Source: Pyrenophora tritici-repentis (Eukaryota > Ascomycota > Dothideomycetes > Pleosporales > Pleosporaceae). Taken from it: a DNA stretch of 64,000 nt. Under the pieces are notes generated by a model that was not told where the DNA came from, made no database searches, and was given only the letters and a program-made list of their open reading frames with translations. Where the stretch lies: NCBI RefSeq assembly GCF_003171515.1, contig NC_089396.1, positions 806,001-870,000 on the forward strand, read 5' to 3'. Shown here in pieces: positions 31,563 to 40,932 of this stretch (the stretch's first letter is position 1; the number at the start of each line of letters is the position of its first letter). Made by a program: the position numbers and the translations under genes.

Positions 31563-33236
31563 CTACCGTCTTCCTTTTCCTTGTCCAGCACCACCGGCAC
31601 CAGCGCCGCCACCCATACCTCCCATGCCACCCATCATCTTCATCATCGCGCCCATGTCCATGCCGCCCATGCCGCCCATGCCACCCATGTTAGCGAGTGC
31701 TGACATATCCGGCATGCCGCCACCGCCTCCTCGTCCACCACCGAGCATCTTCATCATGGCACCGAGATCGGGCATGCCGCCGCCGCCACCGGCTCCACCC
31801 ATGCTCTGCATGCGCTTTTGCATAGCTGCGAGTTGTTGTTGCTTGTTACCTCCGCCCATGGCGCCTTGTGCTTTTTGCATGGATGCCATGCCACCCTTCA
31901 TCTTCTTCGCCATGCCGGCCATCATGCGGTGTTGGGTGAGCAGTTCCTCGACTTCGCGGACCGAGGTTCCTGAGCCACGGGCTATGCGCGTCATTCGTGT
32001 GGGTTGGTCGACAAACATCTTGCCATCGGATTCTAGTTCCTTCTCGGTCATGCTATCGCAGATGTAGATCATGCGCTTGAGCTTCATACCGCCCTCTTCA
32101 TCGTCCATGCCCCCCATCATACTTCCCAGTCCAGGGATCATACCAGCCATCTTCGATAATGGTCCCATCTTCATGATGTTGGAGAGCTGGTCGCGAAGGT
32201 CCTTGATGGTGAAAATTCCTTGTGTGATATGCTTCATCGTATCCTTCTGATCGAGTTTCAATGATTGTACGTGCTCGACAAGACCTTGGACATCGCCCAT
32301 ACCGAGCAGTTTCGATACGAAAGCTTGTGGCGCAAAACGCTCCAGATCTAACATGTGCTCGCCATTACCGAGGAAGACGATGGGTGTATGTGTGGCTGCA
32401 ACGGCAGATATGGCACCACCTCCGGCTGCGGCACCGTCTGTCTTGGTGATGATGATTGCTCCGAAATCCGCGGCCTCCTTGAATGCGCGCGCTTGCGACT
32501 CTGCAGCCTGACCGATGGTTCCGTCCAATACCATGATAGTTTGGTCGGGTGTGACTACGTTCTGAATTTGCACCATCTCGTCGAAGAGGTCCTTTTCTTG
32601 CCTGTGTCGTCCCGAGGTATCCACAATGATAATCTCGAAGCGCTCCTTCTTGAACTTCTCCACACCTTCGCCAGCTACCACAACGGGGTCCGTCTGGGTA
32701 TGGCTACCGTAGTATGGGATCTTCGCCTTGGTCGCATTTTGCTTCAGTTGGTCAAAGGCACCAGCACGGAAAGTATCGGCGCACACCAAACAGGCCTTGA
32801 AACCTCGTGCCTGATACCATCTCGCCAACTTTGTACATGTCGTCGTCTTTCCCGCACCCTGTAGACCCACAAACATGATGACGTTCGATTTTCCCTTGCG
32901 CGGCTTGAAGGGTTCGGCGTGCGGATCGACCATTTTGACGAGTTCATCGAACACAGCCTTCTGGATGAGGCGCTTCTTGTTCACTCCCGGCGCGAGGTGC
33001 TTGAAGTCAACGGTTCGCTTGATCGACTGTCGCAAGTTCATTACGAGTTTTACGTTCACGTCGGCTTCAACCAGAGCGTTGGAGATCTCTTTCACCATGG
33101 CATCAAAGGCCTGCGCATGTTAGCCACCTGTTCATACGCATATGCCGTGAATGCGCACCTTCTCGTCAAGGTTGGGCGACCTCGTGAGGTCTGTGACGGC
33201 GGCATTGATGCGCCGCCCGAGGTCTTGAAGCACCAT
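31563..33236 (-). CDS. SRP54: Signal recognition particle 54-kDa subunit
   Basis: GTPase that binds signal sequences as they leave the ribosome and delivers the complex to the ER SRP receptor. Exon 1 33236-33159 encodes [26 protein letters not shown]; intron 33111-33158 (48 nt); exon 2 33110-31563; joined length 541 aa. Domains in order: N domain, G domain with [10 protein letters not shown] (P-loop), DTSGRHRQE and [11 protein letters not shown], then the methionine-rich M domain with [12 protein letters not shown] and the RNA-binding helix region [14 protein letters not shown]. The C-terminal ~100 residues are Gly/Met-rich low-complexity repeats (GGMGGM units). Splicing was set by the conserved N-terminal 26 residues, which are absent from the main ORF. 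Divergent from RRP15 with a 206-bp gap. Confidence 0.97.
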
Positions 33237-33442
33237 AGCGGCGGTTGTATAGGGAAATTAAATGTTGACGCGAAAGGGTGCAGGTTGAGGGTTGCGTCTC
33301 TCGTGGTGTTCTGTGGGGAATCCAGTATGGCGGGGCGCGCTTGCCCTGGCCGTCGGTGATTTGGGTCACTAACGCCGATGACCTGGAACTTTTTTCTGCG
33401 ACACGGTCCTCATCCATTCACATCACCATATTTTCCGCTACA
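33237..33442. promoter_or_regulatory. Bidirectional promoter region, SRP54 / RRP15
   Basis: Only 206 bp separate the two divergent start codons, so both transcripts must start in this gap or overlap. One gene serves protein targeting and the other ribosome assembly, so co-regulation is plausible. No specific site was identified. Confidence 0.6.
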
Positions 33443-34483
33443 ATGGTAAACACATCGCTCAAAAGAAGACGGACCGAGGACCAATTGCGCGGCAAGGTGC
33501 CCAAGAAGGAGAAGAGAAAGGTCAAGAAGCAGAAGCACTACCACAGTTCAAGCGACTCAGAAGAAGGCGCCGCGCGCGATGCTCCAGCACGTGGGAGCAG
33601 TCTGGAGCCAGAAGAGCCATTTCAGCCTTCGGGAGCCAATGCGACACTACCCGGAAAGTCTGAACCGTCAAAGCAACAGCTGAGGAAGCAGGCCAAGTTT
33701 GAGGCGAAGAAAGCAGCCCAACAAGCCGCAGCAGCAGAGGAATCATCCGCCAGCGACGATGAAGACGTTCCCGCAGTCGCATCGAAAAAGTCAGAGCCCA
33801 AGTTCAAGGCTAGCATACCGGCAAAAGCGCCTGCAAAGTCTGTGCTGAAGAAAACTGCACCCGTCGACCACGAAGCGCCCCTACCCAGCGACGCCGAAGA
33901 TGATTCAGACGACTCTGAGCCCGAGGCCGACGAGTTTTCCATTGCCGACTCCGAATCAGATGCCTCAGATACATCAACCGTAGCCGAGCGCAAAGTACGG
34001 AAACGCAACGACCCTGAAGCCTTCGCAAACTCCATCTCCAGAATCTTGGGCTCGAAACTTACAACATCAAAACGTTCAGAACCTATTCTCTCCCGTAGTA
34101 AAGACGCAGCAACTGCGAATCGCGAACTCGCCGATTCCAAGCTCACAGAAAAGGCGCGTCGACAAGTCGTAGCTGAGCGCAAAGCAGCAAAGGACAAGGG
34201 GCGTGTGAGGGATGTGCTTGGGCTGCACGACCCAGACGTCAGCACTGCGGTTACTTCAGCAAAGGAGAAAGAGCTGAGACGGACAGCACAAAAGGGTGTC
34301 ATCAAGCTCTTCAATGCCGTGAGAGCGGCCCAGGTCAAGGGCGAACAGGCAGAGCGAGAGAGCAAGGCGGGCCAGGTAGTTGGTATGGACAAGAGGGAGG
34401 AAAAGGTCAAGGAAATGAGCAAGCAGGGCTTCCTGGATATGATTACCGGAGGACAAAAGAAGGAGGGTAGCGTGGAGGCATGA
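33443..34483 (+). CDS. RRP15: Ribosomal RNA-processing protein RRP15
   Basis: Nucleolar protein of pre-60S particles needed for 27S pre-rRNA processing. 346 aa in one exon, starting MVNTSLKRRRTEDQ; the longer in-frame extension upstream overlaps the shared promoter and is rejected. The N-terminal half is disordered, with a basic KKEKRKVKKQK stretch and alternating Ser/acidic clusters (DSEEG, SSASDDED, DDSDDSEPEADE). The conserved RRP15 domain starts at RKRNDPEAFANSISRILGSKL and runs through TSKRSEPILSRSK, RRTAQKGVIKLFNAVRAAQ and KQGFLDMITGG. The layout is typical of fungal RRP15. Confidence 0.92.
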   Translation: MVNTSLKRRRTEDQLRGKVPKKEKRKVKKQKHYHSSSDSEEGAARDAPARGSSLEPEEPFQPSGANATLPGKSEPSKQQLRKQAKFEAKKAAQQAAAAEESSASDDEDVPAVASKKSEPKFKASIPAKAPAKSVLKKTAPVDHEAPLPSDAEDDSDDSEPEADEFSIADSESDASDTSTVAERKVRKRNDPEAFANSISRILGSKLTTSKRSEPILSRSKDAATANRELADSKLTEKARRQVVAERKAAKDKGRVRDVLGLHDPDVSTAVTSAKEKELRRTAQKGVIKLFNAVRAAQVKGEQAERESKAGQVVGMDKREEKVKEMSKQGFLDMITGGQKKEGSVEA

Positions 34484-34718
34484 TTCGTTCGGACGAGTAA
34501 CAAAAGTGGGGTGTTATGTTCGTGATACCATATACTGTACATGTTTTCGTCTCATGCTCAACGCCTGTCTATGTGCAAGCGGAGTGGTCGTATAATACAT
34601 GCATCGTACCAAATGCTGCGTATGATATCATCATCAACTATACCGCCCAGCATTACATCCTCGGTGCGCGCAGACTTGTGACCACTACATTTGTCCCTGA
34701 CCTTCACATGGCACACTC

Positions 34719-35385
34719 TTATTTGCTCGCAAAGTCGCTCGCCTGCAGGTTTCTTGTCATGCTCGGTAGTCGCACAACAAGCCCATCGAGCTCCTTGTTC
34801 ATCTTGACCTGGCAGCCTAGCCGACTAGTCTCAGTAAGACCAAAGGCGAGATCCAACATGTCGTTCTCATCATCATCTGGCTCTTCCATCTTGTCGTAAT
34901 AGGCTTCGTCTTCTACAATGACGTGACATGTGGAGCATGCGCAAGATCCTCCGCAGGCCCCTTCCATTTCTATATCGTTGGCAAGCGCGATGTCGAGTAG
35001 GTTGTCGCCGTCTGCGACTTCGAAGGTTGAGGCTTGGCCATCCTTGTCTATGAAGGTGATTTTTCGTCTGATGTTGTCAGCGATCAAACGGATACCGGAA
35101 GGCGCATGGGACGCACTCTTCACCGGGCTTTGGGGGGTCGAGATGCCCGTGCCGGGCTACTGGGGTAGAAGAAAAGTGTCGGCGGTTCCGCAACCATGAG
35201 GGGCTCGCTGGCTTGAGAAGGCTCGGTCTTGATATATCAGGCAGTGTCGTACTCTGTGTGCGCATCGACCTCTGGCACATCGCGACCGCCCAATTGCTCT
35301 TGCCTATGCGTCGCCCCGACCATATGCCTTTTGCGCCCGCTATCCGCCCCTCCACCACATTCAGGCAAGCTCGTGTCGCAGCCAT
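34719..35385 (-). CDS. YAH1: Mitochondrial [2Fe-2S] ferredoxin (adrenodoxin/Yah1 type)
   Basis: Electron carrier of the mitochondrial matrix used in Fe-S cluster and heme A synthesis. Exon 1 35385-35117, intron 35068-35116 (49 nt, CTGAC branch), exon 2 35067-34719; joined length 205 aa. The first ~75 residues are basic and rich in Ser/Arg, with RRHFSSTP, a good mitochondrial presequence with an RxFS-type cleavage site. The ferredoxin fold follows (PGEERKITFIDKDGQASTFEV), with cluster ligands C128, C134 and C137 (GACGGSCACSTCHV) and C175 (SRLGCQV), the adrenodoxin C-x5-C-x2-C-x37-C pattern. Splicing was set so that PPKPGEE joins KITFIDKDG in frame. A minus-strand ORF reading through the intron gives wrong sequence. 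Confidence 0.95.
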
Positions 35386-35652
35386 TTCCGGCCTGGTGTA
35401 CTCGTCGAACCAGTGAAGATTCTAGCGAAAAAGGAGAAAGTGCGCAAGAGCGAGAAATTGGCAGTGTTTGCACGTGTCACGAAATGTCAAACCGCCGATA
35501 ATTCCGATTGCTGTGAGACGTCAGGAAATGTTGGAGCACGGGCCTCTGCATACCCCGGTCCATGTTGAAAGCGCATCGCTCCGAGGGAAAATAGTATCAT
35601 CACCAGCCTCACTGTTTCCCAATCTAGCGGGGTAAGTTTTTATACCACAGTC
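35386..35652. promoter_or_regulatory. Bidirectional promoter region, YAH1 / UGO1
   Basis: 267 bp between two divergent genes for mitochondrial proteins. It must hold both promoters. No known binding site was recognised. Confidence 0.55.
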
Positions 35653-37298
35653 ATGGCAACCTCGCGCGATGCTCCAAATCCCCTACGGCCCTACTACATT
35701 CCACCGTCTATTGGCCTGCCGGTAGATGTCCCGCAGAACCAGACGGCCTCTGCACTTCCGCCCGCCTACAAACCATCCAACAGCAGTAAATCAAGTCTGG
35801 GGAGTCAGGCACGCGACATTCTCTCCGACCTCGACTATGACTCGTACTTTCCAGAGAGCTCGCCTACGATAGCCGGGCACGCGAAGAAGCTGCTCGACCA
35901 CGCACTGTGGAATTACACGAGCGTACTGCTTGCCCAACCTTTTGAGGTCGCCAAGACGATACTCCAGATTCAAGAGGCAAAGGAACAGTTGTCGGGGCTA
36001 AAGGGAGATAGCGACTTTGGCCATAAGAGTAGACCGGAGAGTTATTCGAGCGGGAAATTCGAGGATGTATGTATTGTGTTGTGGTGAGGTGAATTGGCAT
36101 GTGAATGAGGGCTAATGGATAGATGCAGTATCCGCCCTCTGACGAATCGGATGAGGACTCGCCCAGCTACTTCACATCGACTGCGCCGCGCGCAACTCCC
36201 TCAGCGTCTCCATACTCACCTGCCGTCTCACGATCGCGGTCCCCACGGAAGCGCCAAAGACATGTTGACAGCCAGTCACGCTCTCGGACGCCAACGCGAC
36301 CGCCCCCACCTGCCCTCCGCAAACTAGACCTCAAGCGAGCAGACTCCCTCCTTGAAGTCATAGGACAACTATGGCAAAAGGAATCAGCATGGGGTGTATG
36401 GAAGGCCACAAATTGCACTTTCATTTACAACTTCCTCCTCAAGACAACCGAGGGCTGGTTTAGGAGTCTTATCTCCGCCCTGTTGAACATACCAGACCCA
36501 GGTCTTGTGGGCTCAGCAGGAAGCGGGATAGGAGGGCTGGATATACTAGACAGCCCTAGCCCCCTGACCTCCCTCGGCGTCGCCGTCGCCGCAACTGCCA
36601 TCGCAGCTACCCTCCTCGCACCCCTCGACATGGTGCGCACACGCCTCATCATCACCCCCATATCCTCCTCGCCACGATCCATATACCCATGTCTCTCCCT
36701 CCTCCCGTCCTTCTCCGTCACCCCCAGCCTCCTACCGGCAACCATACTGCACGCCTGCGTGCCAACGCTCATCTCCTCCTCCACACCCCTCTTCCTCCGC
36801 TCCACCCTCAGTATCGACCCCATCCTCACACCCGCCACCTACTCATTCAGCACATTCCTCTCCTCCACAGCCGAACTCTTCATCCGTCTGCCCCTCGAAA
36901 CAGTCCTCCGCCGCGGCCAAGTCGCCACCCTCCAAGACCACGAGACTCAGCGTCTCGCTTCAGAGTACAAATCCCCGCCTAGCCGCGGCAAGAGCCCGGC
37001 TTACGGTCTAGACAAGTCGTCGAGCTCTGAGACGAGCTTCAAGACTATTGTCGAGCCCGGTCAGTATAGGGGCGTGCTTGGCACAATGTGGTTTATTGCT
37101 CGCGAAGAAGGTATTACCATTGAGGGACCTAATGCGGCAAAGGCTGCGAGTGCAAAGGCTATGGGCTTTTCGCGACCGCCGCGTACAAAGAAGGGGCAGG
37201 GTGTTCATGGCTTGTGGAGGGGGTGGAGAGTGGGTATTTGGGGGCTTGTTGGTATTTGGGGTGCGGCTGCCTTGGGTGGAGGTGGTGGTGAATTTTAG
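35653..37298 (+). CDS. UGO1: Ugo1-type mitochondrial outer-membrane fusion protein
   Basis: Modified mitochondrial carrier-family protein of the outer membrane that links the fusion GTPases Fzo1 and Mgm1 in yeast. Exon 1 35653-36066, intron 36067-36128 (62 nt), exon 2 36129-37298; joined length 527 aa. Landmarks are a proline-rich N-terminus, NYTSVLLAQPFEVAKTILQIQ (carrier-like PxxxxK/R motif), a Ser/Arg-rich insert (SRSRSPRKRQR), ESAWGVWKATNCTFIYNFLLKT, LLAPLDMVRTRLIITP (second carrier-like motif), and RLPLETVLRRGQVATL (third, degenerate). The last segment, GVHGLWRGWRVGIWGLVGIWGAA, resembles the closing carrier repeat. The join FEDVC/YPPSDE was taken at the canonical GTATGT...TGCAG sites. 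Carrier motifs are degenerate, as known for Ugo1. Confidence 0.85.
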
Positions 37299-37574
37299 AC
37301 TAAATTCTTGAGGTGACTAGATGATGGGATGCGGGTTTGATGAAAAGCACCGCAAGCGTCGAGTTCTTCTTTGTTTTCTTCGTTTCAGTACATGCGGAGT
37401 TCTAGTTTTTTGGTTATTGATATCCATGGTTGCGTCTACTCCTCACTCTTGTTGTGTTTGGTGGGGCGATATATACATGTTGACGAGATTCATGTTAGAC
37501 GAAAAAAGAAAATATAGACTCAGCTACACCAAGGCTTCTCTCATGAAGAAAAGATGGGTATCATCTATGCCATC

Positions 37575-39085
37575 TCACCCCTTCCTCTCCCCAAACTCAA
37601 ACCCCAACTCCCGCACATCCCTAACCTCCCTCCTCTCTTCCCCTCTCTCCCCAAATCTCCGCCTAATCTCCGGGAAATTCTCTCTACACTTGAACTCCCA
37701 CTCCCCCCAAACAGGCGGACACTTGCCCTTCCCCGCGTTCTCCAACCCGTCTTTGCCTTCCGCGCTCATCGCCCACTGACTCATTTCATTGATATACTGT
37801 GCGTCCTTTGGGAACGGTAGCAGGTGGAAATTGCGTCCTTGACCCATTTCCGCTTCTACTTCTTCCTGCCATGCTTGCATGGTAGCCGTGGGGGGTAAAG
37901 TAAGACGACCTGCGTAAACCCGCGCCACAACAGCCGCCTGTGCCTCCGCCAGCGGAAACGGGATAACCCTCTGCGGCAGCGCTAGAAAGCAAAGAGTTGG
38001 TCTCACCGCGTTGAAAAGGTGTTTATACGTCCCCTCGACCCTCTCACCACTCGTAATCAGCTTCGGTTCAACCCCGTTTAGAAAAGGTAAGCTGTAGAAA
38101 TACCCCGTCGCAAACACCACAGCATCAATATCGTGTTCCATACTACCGTCTGCAAACTGCACGCCCCGTGTGTCTGGCAGGAACCGCGCAATGGGTGGCA
38201 CAGGACGCCGAGTGGGATCTTCAGCGCTGGCGCTGCCGTGTGTGGCACTGAACAGCGAGGTTGAGCGTGTAGACCAGAGAAGTGGTTGTGGACAATGTGA
38301 AGATATTTGTTTCGAGAGATCAGCGCCAGAAGCGGAGTTTCCAATAACAATTGTTTTCTTGGCTGTGAAATCCGTGGGTCGGCGGTAGTATTTCGAGTGT
38401 GTGATGAGGCCGGGGTGTTGGGAGGACCATTCCGATATACCTGGTATGGAGGGGATGTGTGGGACGATGAAATGCCCGTTTGCGATTATGACGGCAGAGT
38501 AGGTTGATGTGATTGTTTCGTTGGTGAGGAGGTTGAGTGTTGTGATGGTCCAGGTTGTAGTGGGGGAGGAGGGGGGTGGTCGGGGTTATGGAGGTGACTT
38601 GGGTGTTGTAGTGGATGTTTTCTTGGACGGGGGATGTGTAGTCTTGGATATATTTCAACACGGTGTCGTGCGTGGGGGAAGAGTTGGGAGTCAGAGGGCC
38701 AGTCGAGGTCTTGGAAGCCCATTAATCCGCGCGGGATGTTCGTTTCGAGTTGTTCGTACATAGGGGATAGGAAGGAGGGGACTTTGGAGGTGCCATTGAT
38801 GCTGTTGGTGTGGTTGTTTTCGCTGGATATAGTATCTTTTGGTTTCCATTCGGGCTCTTGCACACCTGGTTCGGGATTTTCTTGTGGTATGCTGAAGAGG
38901 TTTTCGTCTCGTTGGTCACCCGTGTATGTCCATATTCCACCCGCTTGACTGCGTTGTTCGAAAAGATCAATCTTATCAAACGCTTTTTCTGCACGTAGAT
39001 ATTTCGCTGCTATCACACCTGATGGTCCTGCGCCTACTACGGCTACTGTCCTAGCTCTTATAGATATCCTCTCGTTTTCAGTCAT
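37575..39085 (-). pseudogene. Flavin-containing monooxygenase, disrupted by two +1 shifts
   Basis: FAD/NADPH monooxygenase of the FMO/Baeyer-Villiger-like group. The N-terminus at 39085 (MTENERISIRARTVAVVGAGPSGVIAAKYL) has the FAD-binding GAGPSG. The second dinucleotide motif is VIGNSASGADLS, and FATGYFYSLPF gives the FMO FATGY signature. The family sequence passes through three frames: the frame changes at a C5 run (G5 on +, 38674-38678) after DSQLFP, and again at a C6 run (38571-38576), each consistent with one extra base. No intron explains either. It is either a recent pseudogene or an assembly error at homopolymers. A Met 41 codons upstream (39208) adds an improbable leader. Stop at 37575. 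Confidence 0.72.
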
Positions 39086-39546
39086 GGTGGGGTGCTCAAG
39101 TTTGGAGTGGAAGGTACTGAAGCAACGTGATCTAAGCAGAAAACAGTTGTGTGAGAAGAATATACGAAATCGTTTTATAGGGTATCTTGAAAACGCGGAA
39201 AAGGACATGCAAAAGAAAACAAAGTCGATCTCGGTGCGATGACGGCGTGATGGGGTTTCGCCAAACAGAGGATAGCTCGGGGCTCATCGGAACGAGCTCG
39301 GAATGATGCGGGGCTACCTACATGGATGATGGGTGATCGACCTCGGGCTGCAGCTTCATAAAGTTTATGACGGCGACCTTGGGATTACGTGTATCGCCGC
39401 ATTAAGCCCATATTAATCGTGCCATTTCTTCTTAAATCACTCATTACCTTCTGTCTCTTTGACCTGAATCCTCAGCAGACTGCGACTTGAGCCCCTCAAC
39501 ATCAACACCTAGAGTTCCTCAGACCTCTTCAACCCAAAATACAGCC
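39086..39546. promoter_or_regulatory. Shared upstream region, monooxygenase (-) / SsuA-like gene (+)
   Basis: 461 bp between divergent starts. No site recognised. It could co-regulate the flavin monooxygenase and the ligand-binding protein. Confidence 0.45.
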
Positions 39547-40504
39547 ATGGCTTCCTTACGCATCGGCTTTGTGCCTGGTAAGTCAGCCACTTGCGGCACT
39601 ATAGATAGTGCTGACAGCTGTAGAACACTTTTCAACCCCACTTGAATTTGCGAAGCAGTACTTTGGCCTGGAGGCACAGCTCCTCCCATACCCCTCAGGT
39701 ACTGGCCACATGGTGACAGCCATCCAAGCTGGTGAAATTGACATTGGCGTTGGTCTTACCGAAGGCTGGATTGCAGCCATCGGAAAAGCCCAGGCAGCCA
39801 AGCAAGACGCTGGCTTCAGTGTGGTCGGTACCTACGTTGAGACGCCACTATGCTGGGCCATCTCTACCGGAGCAAAGAGGGAGTTGGAAGGAATCAAAGA
39901 TCTAAAGGGCAAGAAAGTTGGTGTTTCAAGGATTGGCAGTGGCAGCTATGTCATGAGCTTTGTCCTTGCCGACCAACAAGGTTGGTTGGACACTTCATCT
40001 GGCAACCCGCCCTTTCCAGTCGAAGTCCTAAACACCTTTGCCAATCTCCGCGACGGTGTCAACAACAGTACCGCCGACTTCTTCATGTGGGAGCACTTTA
40101 CCTCGAAGAAGTACTACGACAACGGGGAGATCAAGCGCATCGGCGAGATCTACACGCCCTGGTCGTCGTGGAAGATCGTCGCTGCCAACAAACTTTTGCA
40201 ACCAAAGAATGGCAGCAACTCCCCACTCACCCCTGAGCTGGAAGATGTCTTGGACAAGATCAACAAGGGTGTCAAGCACTTTGAGGCAAACCAGGAAGAG
40301 GCCGTGAAATACATTAGCACCAAGCTCGATTACTCGGAGGAGGATGCGAGGGAGTGGCTGAAGACTGTTCGCTTTGCCAAGGACGTCAAGGGCGTGGAGA
40401 AACAGGTTGTTGATAAGACTGTGGGAATCTTGCAGAAGGCTGGCGTCTTGGGTGCCGAGGTCGATACACCGGCCATGATCGGACTCGAGCGTGCACCGCA
40501 GTGA
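39547..40504 (+). CDS. SsuA/THI5-like periplasmic-binding-fold protein
   Basis: Stand-alone solute-binding-protein fold of the NMT1/THI5/SsuA group. Exon 1 39547-39577 (MASLRIGFVP), intron 39578-39623 (46 nt), exon 2 39624-40504; joined length 303 aa. Landmarks are FVPEHFSTPLEFAKQYFGLEAQL, the ligand-site region YPSGTGHMVTAIQAGEIDIGVGLTEGWIAA, KDLKGKKVGVSRIGSGSYVMS, and DFFMWEHFTSKKYYD. There is no signal peptide or lipobox, so it is expected in the cytosol rather than outside the cell. Bacterial relatives feed ABC importers for sulfonates, nitrate or pyrimidine precursors, and THI5 makes the thiamine pyrimidine. The THI5 His/Cys pattern was not clearly seen, so a biosynthetic role is not claimed. 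Confidence 0.85.
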
Positions 40505-40932
40505 CTATAGGGTGGTCATACCGCGAACATAATGCGGGACCTAGTCGACGGTCCGTCCACGCATCTGGAATCACGGACAGTGACTATCTGCGAGCGCTAT
40601 GAACCAGATCGGCAATCACTGCTCGCATTGTGGCGTCACCTAAACAATGGGTCACCGTGCTTTTTCTAGTGAATGTAGCTGCACGTCCATGCTTGAATCA
40701 CCCTCTACAATCGAATACGAACCATTTATACCTTTGTCTTTGACTGTGCCTGTGGTTTGTCTTCACTTCATGGACTGTATATCACAAGACTCCCCTGTTT
40801 CCTCTTTGTCCCTAATTCCAGAACACCACGACTTTGCACCGGATAAAGCTTAGATACTGAGCTACGTGTAGAAGCGCATACACACTGCGAATAATTCAAG
40901 GCTGCATATCTGTTCGTAATCCTAGATCAGCG
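40505..40932. other. Spacer before the acyltransferase
   Basis: 428 bp with no supported gene. It holds the 3' end of the SsuA-like gene and the acyltransferase promoter. Confidence 0.4.

Noticed and set aside
33278..33442. N-terminal extension of RRP15
   Set aside because: Overlaps the SRP54 promoter/leader and lacks conserved sequence; the Met at 33443 fits the family.
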